DNA of 64,000 nucleotides, taken from the NCBI RefSeq assembly GCF_013387485.1, contig NZ_JABBXB010000002.1, forward strand, positions 382,405 through 446,404, in the 5' to 3' direction. Positions 50,773-58,555 of this stretch are shown in pieces. How positions within the stretch are numbered: the stretch's first letter is position 1; the number at the start of each line of letters is the position of its first letter. The translations under genes were made by a program, and so were the position numbers. Below the pieces are notes generated by a model that worked only from the letters and a program-made list of their open reading frames with translations, made no database searches and had not been told where the DNA came from. This DNA comes from Stenotrophomonas sp. SAM-B (GTDB lineage: Bacteria; Pseudomonadota; Gammaproteobacteria; Xanthomonadales; Xanthomonadaceae).

Positions 50773-50863
50773 GCTGGAGGGACAGCTGTCCATGCAGTAG
50801 CGCTGACCCTTTCCCGTCGCGCATGGAGGCGTAGACGTACATAGGGCGTTCTCGACGCTTCGA

Positions 50864-51469
50864 TCAGCCCGGCGCCTTGCCCGCACGCGGCCGCCGCGGC
50901 TTCGCCCCCCGCGGCACAACCTTCGGCGTCGCCACCAGCACGCCCCACTGATGCAGGTGCTCCATGCCCGACAGCGCATCCAGGTACGCCATGAAATGCG
51001 TCAGGTAACCGGGTGAGGTCTCTTTCATCAGCGTCAGGGCGCGATGGACCAGTACACCGGAGTTCAACGGCCCACCATTGGTGGGCATCTGGGCCAGTGA
51101 TTCCTTGAGCTGGCTGGCATTGCGAAGCCTGGCCCACGTCGCCCGGACCTCGCCCAGCACCGGCAATTCCGGATACGCAGCACTGTGCTGCCGGGTCAAT
51201 TCCGTGACCAGCGCCTGCAGGCCGATGCGACCCGATGACAGGCCCGGCTCGGATGTCAGCGATGCCGACGCATCGGCAACCCGCTCAGCGTAACCCGCGA
51301 CCAACGCGTCCAGCTTCCGTTGCAACAGCGCCCGCACCTCCCCGTCATGCGCCTGCATGCGGGCATGCAACGCCTCGATCATCGCAAAACGCGTGCGGTC
51401 CAGCCCGTCGAGCTTGTCCGCTCGCCAGTTCTCGAGAATCTCAGCGGTTGCAACAGGGTTACGGGGCAT
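50864..51469 (-). CDS. DUF2894-type protein of the motor-like cluster, 201 aa
   Basis: Helical cytoplasmic protein, last gene of a four-gene minus-strand cluster. It has a coiled-coil N-terminal half (TAEILENWRADKLDGLDR, HARMQAHDGEVRALLQRKLD), a central segment SQLKESLAQMPTNGGPLNSG that I associate with the DUF2894 family, and a basic C-terminus (RGAKPRRPRAGKAPG). The start at 51469 overlaps the OmpA-like gene by 11 bases. Its presence next to DUF802 and OmpA proteins is a recurring arrangement in beta- and gammaproteobacteria as far as I know. Its function is unknown. Confidence 0.75.
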   Translation of the reverse strand: MPRNPVATAEILENWRADKLDGLDRTRFAMIEALHARMQAHDGEVRALLQRKLDALVAGYAERVADASASLTSEPGLSSGRIGLQALVTELTRQHSAAYPELPVLGEVRATWARLRNASQLKESLAQMPTNGGPLNSGVLVHRALTLMKETSPGYLTHFMAYLDALSGMEHLHQWGVLVATPKVVPRGAKPRRPRAGKAPG

Positions 51470-52106
51470 CCGCGGCCTTGCTCGCCTTGGGTTTCGGGAT
51501 CGGGGCGATTTCGACGCGGCGGTTCTTGGCGCGGCCATCCTCGTCGGCGTTGGAACTCACCGGCTGCTCCGAGCCAAACGCTGCGGCAAACACCGCATCC
51601 GACGGCACGCCTTCGGCGATCAGGGTGCGGGTCACGGTCAATGCACGCTCGGCGGACAGCTCCCAGTTGTCGGCGAAGCGCCAGTTGCCATCGCGCACCT
51701 GCTGGTCGTCGGTGAAGCCGCTGACCATGAGGATTTCCTCGCGCGAGGCCAGGTAGCCTTTCAGCGGCCCGGCCAGGCTCTTGAGGACGTCGACGCCCTC
51801 GGGCTGCAGCGTGTCGGAGTTCAAGGCAAACAGCACATTGCCGCGGATGCCGATGCGGCCATCCACCAGCGTCACGCGCCCGGCCGCGAGCGGGCCGGCC
51901 AGTGCCTGCTCCAGCGTCTGGCGACGCTGCACTTCGGCCTGGCGCTGCTTGACCTCCTCATCCAGCCGGTTGGTCAGCTCCAACTGCAGCGCGACGACGC
52001 CGACCAGGATCAGTACGAACGCACCGAGCAGCACCGACATCAGGTCGCCGAAGGCGGCCCAGATCGGCGCGCCTCCGTCGGCCTCGACTTCGATCTCGTC
52101 GCTCAT
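51459..52106 (-). CDS. MotB/ZorB-like OmpA-family protein, 215 aa
   Basis: A short cytoplasmic start is followed by one membrane helix (about 16-42, WAAFGDLMSVLLGAFVLILV). Asp21 at the base of this helix is in the position of the proton-carrying Asp of MotB, TolR, ExbD and ZorB. A coiled-coil plug-like segment follows (43-72, EEVKQRQAEVQRRQTLEQAL). The C-terminal OmpA-like peptidoglycan-binding domain has LMVSGFTDDQQV, NWELSAERALTVTRTLI and the NRRVEI ending. It would anchor a stator complex to the cell wall. It is coupled to the DUF802 gene by a 4-base overlap (52103-52106). Confidence 0.85.
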   Translation of the reverse strand: MSDEIEVEADGGAPIWAAFGDLMSVLLGAFVLILVGVVALQLELTNRLDEEVKQRQAEVQRRQTLEQALAGPLAAGRVTLVDGRIGIRGNVLFALNSDTLQPEGVDVLKSLAGPLKGYLASREEILMVSGFTDDQQVRDGNWRFADNWELSAERALTVTRTLIAEGVPSDAVFAAAFGSEQPVSSNADEDGRAKNRRVEIAPIPKPKASKAADAP

Positions 52107-54355
52107 GCCGAGGCGGCTCCGGCCTTGCTGCTGCGGCGGCCGGCCAGCTGCTGCAGCTCATCGATGATCTGCTTCTGCGAAAGCACGCTGAGGTCGATGA
52201 CCTCGCGCGCCTGGGCCACGTAGTAAGCAAGCTGCTCGTCACTGCGGGCCAGCGAGCCGTCCAGCGAGGCGGCGATCTGGGCCAGCCGCTCGTTGAGGCC
52301 ATCGCTGGCCGTCCCGAACGACTGCACGGCGCTGCCGAGCGCATCGGCCAGGCTCGCTACTTCCACCGCGCTGCCGGTGACCTGCGCGGCCACGCTGCCC
52401 AGCTTGCCGGTCTCGGCTTCGATGTGATCGGTGAAGCGGGTGCCGACCCGGTCCAGCAGCTCGGCCGAGGTCGATACCAGCGCATCGACGGCGACGCGCT
52501 GTTCGTTGGCGGCGTGGTTGACCGCATCCAGCAGAGTCTCCACGGTCGCCAGCAGACGGCTGCGTTCTTCCAGCGTGGCGGTGTCGCGGACCAGGCTGTC
52601 GGACAGTTTGCTGCGCAGCTCGGCAACGACATCGGCCGCGGCCTTGGGCGCTTCCGACGCCGCCTGGACCAGGCGCGAGATCTCGCTGATCGTCTCGCTG
52701 GCGTGGGCCTGTGCCTGCTGGGTGATGTCGTTGGCGGTGCGGGCGAGGGTGTCGCAGATGTCCTGCTGGCGGCGGGCCACGCTGTCGCCGGTCTGCTCCC
52801 AGCGCTCGCCGAGGCTGGCACTCATACCGGTGAAGGCCTCGGTCCACGCGCTCAGACGTTGCTGATCGCGTGCTTCCAGCGCGTCCTGCAGCTGGGCATG
52901 GGACTGCTGCATCGCATCGCCGAGTGACACCGCCTGTGCCTGCAGCGTCGCGGCGGCGGCGTCCAGCGCCTGTTGGTGACGCTCGCTCAGTGCCGTTGCG
53001 GCCGCATCCTGGCGGGCCAGGGCCTGCTGCCATGCCTCGGCGATCTGGGCGGTGGTGGCGTCCAGGCGGCTGCCGACCGAGTCGATCAGACCGGTGGCCC
53101 GGGCCTCGTGCGTTTCGGTGAAGCTGGACAGTGCGCTGCGCAGATCGGCAGTCAGCGCGGCATGGGTCTGCTGCTGAGCGGACTGGGCCGCCTGCCAACC
53201 GTCAGCGGTGCTGACCAGCTTCGCGGAAACCGCGTCGAGCAGGCCAAGCGCGCGTTGATCGTGCTGTGCGGCGAATCCGTCCAGCGCGGCGCGCAGGTCG
53301 GCGGTCAATGCGGTATTGGTCTGCTGCTGGCTGTCCAGCGCGGCCTGCCAGGACGCGGCGGTGGCGACGCGGCTGGCGTCGAAGCCCTCGGTCAGACCGG
53401 TCAGCTGGCGCTGTACAGCCTCGGTCACCGTCTCGTGCATGGCGGCGTTGGCGCGGGCGATGCCGGCCAGGGTGGTGTCCATCACCGGTTGCAAGGCCGC
53501 GCCAACCGCGCGTGCGCTTTCGGCGACGCTGTCCTTGAGTGACTGCTCGATCGCGGCGGTCAGGCGCGCGTATTCTTCGTCGGCCTTGGCATGGAAGTTC
53601 TGCTGGTTGGCCAGCAGCCGCTCGCCCGAGGCGCTGCTCTGCTGCTCGATCGCGGCCGTCATGGCCTGCAGCCGATCCACCAGCGCGGGCATGAGCTCGG
53701 CCTGCTGCTGCAGCAGCCGGAAGGCTTCATTGCGCTGCCAGGACTGCGAGTGGGTGTGCAGGGTGGTCGCGATCTCCATGTCCAGCCGCTGCACCGCCTC
53801 CAGGCGCTCACGCCGGCACAGGGCCGAGAGCAGGCCGAGCATGGCGGAGGTGGCGACACCGGCGATCGAGGTGCCGAACGCCACCGCGAGACCTTCCACC
53901 GGCGCACCCAGCGAACCACGGATGGCCTGCAGGTCGGTCGCGCTCTCCAGTGCCAGGCCGGTGCCACGCAGGGTGGCCATCATGCCGAGCAACGTGCCGA
54001 GCATGCCGAGCAGCACCAGCAGGCCGACCAGGTACGGCGTCAGCACCGGACCGGGCAGGGCGACCCGTTCGCCTTCCACGCGCAGCCGCACCGCGTTGCG
54101 CAGGCTGGGATGCAGCTGGCCGAGCCAGGCGGCGAGCCCTGCGCCTGCCGTGCCCGCACTGGCGCTGGCCGACGCAAGCGAGGCGGTCGCCTGCCGGTAG
54201 CGATACAGCTCCAGGCCACCGGCGAGGTAGCAGACGGCGATCAGCAGAGCGACCGCGAAGCCGACCGGATTGGTGCTGGCATAGCCCGCCCCGATCCAGC
54301 ACACCGCCACAAGGCCAAGCAGGAAAACAACGTAGTGAAGACTGGTTCTGAACAT
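52103..54355 (-). CDS. DUF802 protein: MotA/TolQ/ZorA-like membrane part with a very long coiled-coil tail, 750 aa
   Basis: Four membrane helices: two near the N-terminus (about 5-25 and 30-50), then VLTPYLVGLLVLLGMLGTLLGMMATL (about 105-130) and LAVAFGTSIAGVATSAMLGLLSAL (about 150-175). The latter two correspond to the pore helices of MotA/ExbB/TolQ-type stator subunits. About 550 helical residues follow. They include near-repeats of about 50 residues (WQAALDSQQQTNTALTADLR, then WQAAQSAQQQTHAALTADLR, then WQQALARQDAAATALSERHQ) and end in SSKAGAASA. A long intracellular tail on a MotA-like subunit is the layout of ZorA. The partner subunit is encoded immediately downstream. The start at 54355 precedes the first helix. 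Confidence 0.85.
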   Translation of the reverse strand: MFRTSLHYVVFLLGLVAVCWIGAGYASTNPVGFAVALLIAVCYLAGGLELYRYRQATASLASASASAGTAGAGLAAWLGQLHPSLRNAVRLRVEGERVALPGPVLTPYLVGLLVLLGMLGTLLGMMATLRGTGLALESATDLQAIRGSLGAPVEGLAVAFGTSIAGVATSAMLGLLSALCRRERLEAVQRLDMEIATTLHTHSQSWQRNEAFRLLQQQAELMPALVDRLQAMTAAIEQQSSASGERLLANQQNFHAKADEEYARLTAAIEQSLKDSVAESARAVGAALQPVMDTTLAGIARANAAMHETVTEAVQRQLTGLTEGFDASRVATAASWQAALDSQQQTNTALTADLRAALDGFAAQHDQRALGLLDAVSAKLVSTADGWQAAQSAQQQTHAALTADLRSALSSFTETHEARATGLIDSVGSRLDATTAQIAEAWQQALARQDAAATALSERHQQALDAAAATLQAQAVSLGDAMQQSHAQLQDALEARDQQRLSAWTEAFTGMSASLGERWEQTGDSVARRQQDICDTLARTANDITQQAQAHASETISEISRLVQAASEAPKAAADVVAELRSKLSDSLVRDTATLEERSRLLATVETLLDAVNHAANEQRVAVDALVSTSAELLDRVGTRFTDHIEAETGKLGSVAAQVTGSAVEVASLADALGSAVQSFGTASDGLNERLAQIAASLDGSLARSDEQLAYYVAQAREVIDLSVLSQKQIIDELQQLAGRRSSKAGAASA

Positions 54356-54365
54356 GACGTCCCGG

Positions 54366-55043
54366 TTAGTGGGTGCGAAGCGCTGCAAGCAGGCCTTCGA
54401 TCGGTTGAAAACGGATATCCAGCTCGGCCAGCAGCAGGCTCTGCATGTCGCGGCGGAACACCTCGCGCCAGGCATCGTCGCTGCTGGCCTCGCGCAGGCG
54501 TTCGAAATGCACCCCGAGCAGCACCGGCACCTTGGCCAGCAGGCCGTGCTCGCGCGCGCTCAGGGTCTGCTCCATCAGCGCATCGACCTCGGCGAGCCTG
54601 GCCATCTCGGGCGAGGTGCGGGTCAGCATGTCGCGCAGACGGCCACGCAGACGGCTGGTGGCACTGAGCATCGAGCGTTGCAGGGTGATATAGCGCTCGC
54701 GGAACACGGTGTAGTCGCTGGACGCTTCGGCACCGCCGGCGTCAACGACCCGGCGAGGGGGCCTGGCAGGCTCAGGTTCCTGAACAATGCTGGCCTCCAG
54801 CGCCGCGCGGATGCGCTGGCACTCGGCGTCCTCGTCGGCGTCGAAATCCGGGCCTTCAACCGCAGGCGGGAGCCGCCCATCGAGCGCCTTGGACAAGGTA
54901 ACCGCCCGCGTCCAGTCCACCCACTCGCTGAGCCGGTCGGACAGGGCAGGGCCCGTCGAGGACAGGTTGCTTTCGGCGAGGCGGGCCAGCAGCCGGATGA
55001 AGGCCGGGCCCGGGACAGGCGTCCGTTGCGCGGTTTTGGCCAT
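54366..55043 (-). CDS. DUF3348-type protein of the motor-like cluster, 225 aa
   Basis: First gene of the cluster, 10 bases before the DUF802 gene. It is a predicted soluble helical protein: FIRLLARLAESNLSSTGPAL, LSEWVDWTRAVTLSKAL, then FRERYITLQRSMLSATSRLR and a C-terminal EVFRRDMQSLLLAELDIRFQPIEGLLAAL. I associate it with DUF3348, found beside DUF802 and OmpA genes. The sequence suggests an adaptor or regulator of the stator-like complex; this is inference from position only. The start is taken at the Met of MAKTAQRTP, near 55043. Confidence 0.75.
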   Translation of the reverse strand: MAKTAQRTPVPGPAFIRLLARLAESNLSSTGPALSDRLSEWVDWTRAVTLSKALDGRLPPAVEGPDFDADEDAECQRIRAALEASIVQEPEPARPPRRVVDAGGAEASSDYTVFRERYITLQRSMLSATSRLRGRLRDMLTRTSPEMARLAEVDALMEQTLSAREHGLLAKVPVLLGVHFERLREASSDDAWREVFRRDMQSLLLAELDIRFQPIEGLLAALRTH

Positions 55044-55104
55044 TGTTCCGGTTAAAACGACGAATTTTACACCGTAATGACCGCCCACCGCCCGGGCGCC
55101 GGGT

Positions 55105-56109
55105 TCAGCCTCCGTCGATCGGCAACGGGGCGCGCGCAGAGACCAGGCCCTGTTCGCGCAACGCACTCCAGAACGCCGGCGGAATCGCGACCTCGGCCAG
55201 GGCCAGGTTCTCCGCGATGCGGCTGGGCTGGCTGGCGCCCGGGATCACGGCCGCCACGGCCGGGTGTGCCAGCGAGAACTGCAACGCCGCGGCACGGATG
55301 TCGACACCGAACTGCGCGGCGACCTGCTGCAGGCGGGCCACCTGACCGAGCACGTCGGCACCGGCTTTCTGGTACTCGTAATGCGCACCGCCCGCCAGGA
55401 TGCCGGAGTTGTAAGGGCCGCCGACCACGATGCGGGCGCCCCGCGCTTCGCTGGCCGGCATCAGGCTGGCCAGGGCGTCGTCGTGATCCAGCAACGTGTA
55501 CCGCCCGGCGATCAGGAAGCCATCCGGGTCGGCCTGCTGCAGCGCCATCACGCAGGGCTCGACCCGGTTGACGCCCAGGCCCCAACCCTTGATGACCCCT
55601 TCCTCGCGCAGCCGGGTCAGCGCGGTCGCGGCGCCGGACATGGCCTGGTGGAACACGGCACGCCAGTCATCGCCATGGAAATCCTTGGCCGGGTCATGGA
55701 TCCAGACGATGTCGAGGCGGTCGGTCTTCAGGCGCTTCAGGCTCTCTTCGATCGCGCGCAGCGTGCCGTCGGCGCTGTAGTCGTAGACGATTCTGTTGGG
55801 CAGCCCGTGCTCGAACAGGCCGCCTTTCTCACCCAGATCACGCTGGGCGGTGTCTTCGGTTTCATCCAGCAGGCGACGGCCGACCTTGGTGCTGAGCACA
55901 TAGGCATCGCGCGGATACTGCTGCAGCGCTTCGCCGAGGCGCAGTTCGGCCAGGCCGGCGCCGTACATGGGGGCGGCGTCGAAGTAGCGGATGCCGTGGT
56001 CCCAGGCGGCGTGGACGGTGTCCAGTGCCTCCTGTTCGGGGATGGCGCGGTACATGTTGCCCAGAGGGGCGGTGCCGAAGCCGACGCGGCCGGGGAGATC
56101 AATGCGCAT
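55105..56109 (-). CDS. Aldo/keto reductase, D-threo-aldose 1-dehydrogenase-like, 334 aa
   Basis: NAD(P)-dependent TIM-barrel oxidoreductase. The catalytic tetrad is visible: Asp and Tyr in YFDAAPMYGAG, Lys in LSTKVGR and His in IVWIHDPAKD. The C-terminal cofactor region has VIPGASQPSRIAEN. The start at 56109 (MRIDLPGRVGFGTAPLG) fits the family. This subfamily oxidises sugars such as L-fucose or D-threo-aldoses to lactones, or pyridoxal. It is divergent from the esterase gene at 56284. Confidence 0.87.
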   Translation of the reverse strand: MRIDLPGRVGFGTAPLGNMYRAIPEQEALDTVHAAWDHGIRYFDAAPMYGAGLAELRLGEALQQYPRDAYVLSTKVGRRLLDETEDTAQRDLGEKGGLFEHGLPNRIVYDYSADGTLRAIEESLKRLKTDRLDIVWIHDPAKDFHGDDWRAVFHQAMSGAATALTRLREEGVIKGWGLGVNRVEPCVMALQQADPDGFLIAGRYTLLDHDDALASLMPASEARGARIVVGGPYNSGILAGGAHYEYQKAGADVLGQVARLQQVAAQFGVDIRAAALQFSLAHPAVAAVIPGASQPSRIAENLALAEVAIPPAFWSALREQGLVSARAPLPIDGG

Positions 56110-56283
56110 GGGGTGGGGTCCGAGGTTGCAGGTCAGGCAGTCTGCGCGCGGCGTTGGTCCGCAAACACCCGTCCAGCGGCGAAAGACAGTTGCCCTGGGC
56201 GCAAGGATCCCGGCCCGGCTGCGTAGCGTCTGCGGTGAGGCAACGATTATTCTGTGACCCGATCTCACAGGGGAGTGCAGAAG

Positions 56284-57396
56284 ATGGGGTGGACCGGGAA
56301 GATCGCGCCGATGGCGCTGTGGTTGGCCGCCAGCGGGACCGTCATGGCGGCCACGCCCGCACCTTCAGCCACGGAGGGCGTGCGGAACGTCCCCGGGTTT
56401 GCCTTACCGCTCTCGCCCTATCTAAGCCCTGAAGCACAGGCGGCGATGCGCAACGCGGTGGTCAACGGTGATCCCGTCGCAAAGATGGACAACGCCACCG
56501 TGCTCAGGGAGTTGGCAGCGATCCGTAAGGGCGCGGACGCGTGGGCCTACGGAGAAATCCAGGCGCTGCGCGAGCGCTATCCGGTGGAGCTGCACCATGA
56601 ACGCTGGAACGGCGTGCCGGTGGTGCGGGTCGAGCCGCACAGTGCACCCGCCGATCCGGCGCAGCGGCGGCTGCTGATCGAGCTGCATGGCGGCGCCTTC
56701 GTCTTCGGGCGTGCCGACAGTATTGGCCTGCTCGAGGCGATCCCGGTGGCGGCAATGACCGGTGCCACGGTGGTGGCGGTGGACTATCGACAGGGGCCGG
56801 AGCACCACTTTCCGGCCGCCAGCGAGGATGTCGCGGCGGTGTATCGCGCCGCGTTGGAGAAAATGCCCGCGCAGCACATCGGCCTGTTCGGCTGCTCGGC
56901 CGGCGGTGTGCTGACCGGTGAATCGCTGGCGTGGTTCGACAAGGAGAAACTGCCGATGCCGGCCGCAGCCGGGTTGTTCTGCGCCGGCGGCGATGCCCGT
57001 TACGGCGGCGACTCGCGCTATGTGGCCGCGGCGGTGACCGATGCCCTGCTGCCGCATGCCGATGGCACGCTGCCGATCATGGAAGACCTGTACTACGGCA
57101 AGGTCGATTTCCGGGATCCACTGGTGTCGCCGGTGTTTTCCGATGCGGTACTGGCCCGGTTTCCGCCCACGCTGTTCATCACCGCCACCCGCGCGGCCGA
57201 AATGAGCAACGTCGCCTACACCCATTCGCGGCTGGTGGACCTCGGTCGCGAGTCGGACCTGCACGTCTGGGACGGCCTGGGCCACGCCTTCCACCTGGAC
57301 GCGCGCTTGCCGGAAAGCCAGCAGGCCTACCGGGTGATGGCGCGTTTCTTCGCCAGGCACCTGCGGATGCCGCTGCCGGCATCCCCGGGAGAGTAG
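56284..57396 (+). CDS. Exported alpha/beta hydrolase of the HSL esterase family, 370 aa
   Basis: A signal peptide (1-22, ending TVMAAT) is followed by a hormone-sensitive-lipase-type hydrolase: oxyanion-hole HGGAFVFG, nucleophile elbow GCSAGG (G-x-S-x-G) and catalytic His in GLGHAFHLD. At the place of the acidic residue, relatives usually read TRD followed by M-x-L-S; here it is TRAAEMSN, so the Asp is replaced by Ala with a Glu two residues later. The enzyme may use that Glu or be of low activity. AGGGGAG lies 8 bases before the ATG; an upstream in-frame GTG is less likely. The substrate is unknown. Confidence 0.85.
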   Translation: MGWTGKIAPMALWLAASGTVMAATPAPSATEGVRNVPGFALPLSPYLSPEAQAAMRNAVVNGDPVAKMDNATVLRELAAIRKGADAWAYGEIQALRERYPVELHHERWNGVPVVRVEPHSAPADPAQRRLLIELHGGAFVFGRADSIGLLEAIPVAAMTGATVVAVDYRQGPEHHFPAASEDVAAVYRAALEKMPAQHIGLFGCSAGGVLTGESLAWFDKEKLPMPAAAGLFCAGGDARYGGDSRYVAAAVTDALLPHADGTLPIMEDLYYGKVDFRDPLVSPVFSDAVLARFPPTLFITATRAAEMSNVAYTHSRLVDLGRESDLHVWDGLGHAFHLDARLPESQQAYRVMARFFARHLRMPLPASPGE

Positions 57397-57419
57397 GGCG
57401 CACAGGGCCTGCATACGCT

Positions 57420-57439
57420 GTGCATACATCCGTATGCAC
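57420..57439. promoter_or_regulatory. Palindrome upstream of the host-attachment-type gene
   Basis: GTGCATAC (57420-57427) and GTATGCAC (57432-57439) form a perfect dyad with 8-base arms around ATCC. A further direct GCATAC lies 10 bases upstream. It is 73 bases before the ATG at 57513 and could be an operator. Confidence 0.4.
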
Positions 57440-57512
57440 GGTGCTTACATGCCGTTGCCTACGGTGGAACCCGAGTGCACCCGCGCTCGGTTTTCCCCAT
57501 AAGGAGTAGATG

Positions 57513-57926
57513 ATGAGTCAGCAGATTCCCGAAGGTACCCTGGTCGTTGTAGCCGATGGCGGCTCGGCCCGCGTGTTCACCAACGTCGGCACCGCGCACA
57601 AGCTGCAACTCAAGCAGGAGGGGGAACTGCAGCTGCAGGCCGTCAGCGATATCGGCGCGTCCGGGCAGGGGCCGTCCGGCTCGGTGCCGCAGGAGATGAG
57701 CATCTCCCAGCTCAACGAGGCGACGTTCGCCAAACAGGTGGCCGCCCAGTTGAACGAAGATGCGCTGAAGAACCGCTACGCACACCTGATACTGATCGCC
57801 GATCCGCAGACCCTGGGCCGCATCCGTCCGCTGCTGCACAAGGAAACCCAGGAGCGCCTGATCAAGGATCTGGCCAAGGACTTCACCAACGCGCCGCTGG
57901 AGGACATCCAGCGCGCCCTGTCCTGA
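57513..57926 (+). CDS. Host attachment protein family (PF10116-type), 137 aa
   Basis: Small cytoplasmic protein beginning IPEGTLVVVADGGSARVFTN, the strand and Asp-Gly loop typical of the family annotated as required for attachment to host cells. HLILIADPQTLGRIRPLL and DLAKDFTNAPLEDIQRAL complete the pattern; the fold resembles eRF1 domain 2/baeRF proteins. AAGGAG at 57501-57506 favours the second of two adjacent ATGs (57513). The biochemical role is unknown in the family, and the attachment name rests on old genetic data. It precedes a thioredoxin-like gene by 11 bases and is probably co-transcribed with it. Confidence 0.8.
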   Translation: MSQQIPEGTLVVVADGGSARVFTNVGTAHKLQLKQEGELQLQAVSDIGASGQGPSGSVPQEMSISQLNEATFAKQVAAQLNEDALKNRYAHLILIADPQTLGRIRPLLHKETQERLIKDLAKDFTNAPLEDIQRALS

Positions 57927-57937
57927 GAACACTGCCC

Positions 57938-58267
57938 ATGGCCTTCGTTCGTGAGTACAGCCCTGCCGACATCACCCGCGCCGAGCTCGATGCAGGAAGC
58001 GGCTGGGTGCTGCTTGAATTCGGCACGGGCTGGTGTGGCCACTGCAGTGCCGCGCAGCCGCTGCTACAGAAGTTCCTCGGTGGCTACGACACCACGCATC
58101 TGAAGGTGGAAGACGGGAAGGGGCGGCCACTCGGCCGCTCCTTCGCGGTGAAGCTGTGGCCGACCGTGATTCTGCTGCGGGACGGCGAGGAAATCGCGCG
58201 GGCCGTACGGCCGCAGGAGAGGGAAGATCTTGCCCCCTTGATCGATGCGCTGGAGCGCGATCCGTAA
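57938..58267 (+). CDS. Thioredoxin-family protein, 109 aa
   Basis: Compact thioredoxin fold without signal peptide: active site GWCGHC in place of the usual WCGPC, then AQPLLQKFL, the cis-proline segment LWPTVILLRDGEEI and a final helix. A Gly-His pair between the cysteines is typical of protein disulfide isomerase-like, more oxidising members. It is likely cytoplasmic. It shares a transcript with the gene 11 bases upstream. Confidence 0.85.
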   Translation: MAFVREYSPADITRAELDAGSGWVLLEFGTGWCGHCSAAQPLLQKFLGGYDTTHLKVEDGKGRPLGRSFAVKLWPTVILLRDGEEIARAVRPQEREDLAPLIDALERDP

Positions 58268-58555
58268 GGCATTGCATGTATTGAAACAGCTTGAAACACG
58301 CTGTTCCATGCCGTCCGCGGGCAAGGTGGGAGGACCGACAGCGCCGTTTGTAGTAACATGGCTCGCTTGATCACCCCCGGGCCATTGCCCGCTTCCTGGT
58401 CATCCATCCCGCAGCGTCGCTGAGTCCACGCGGCCGTCCGGGATCGTCTGTTGCAACCCCTCGTCGCGCATCGCGCTGTGTCATCAGAGGCGGTATTTCC
58501 TGTGCCGTGCGCGGGACCTCGGGCGCCGCGATGGCCTGCTTCCAGGAGAAAGCAG

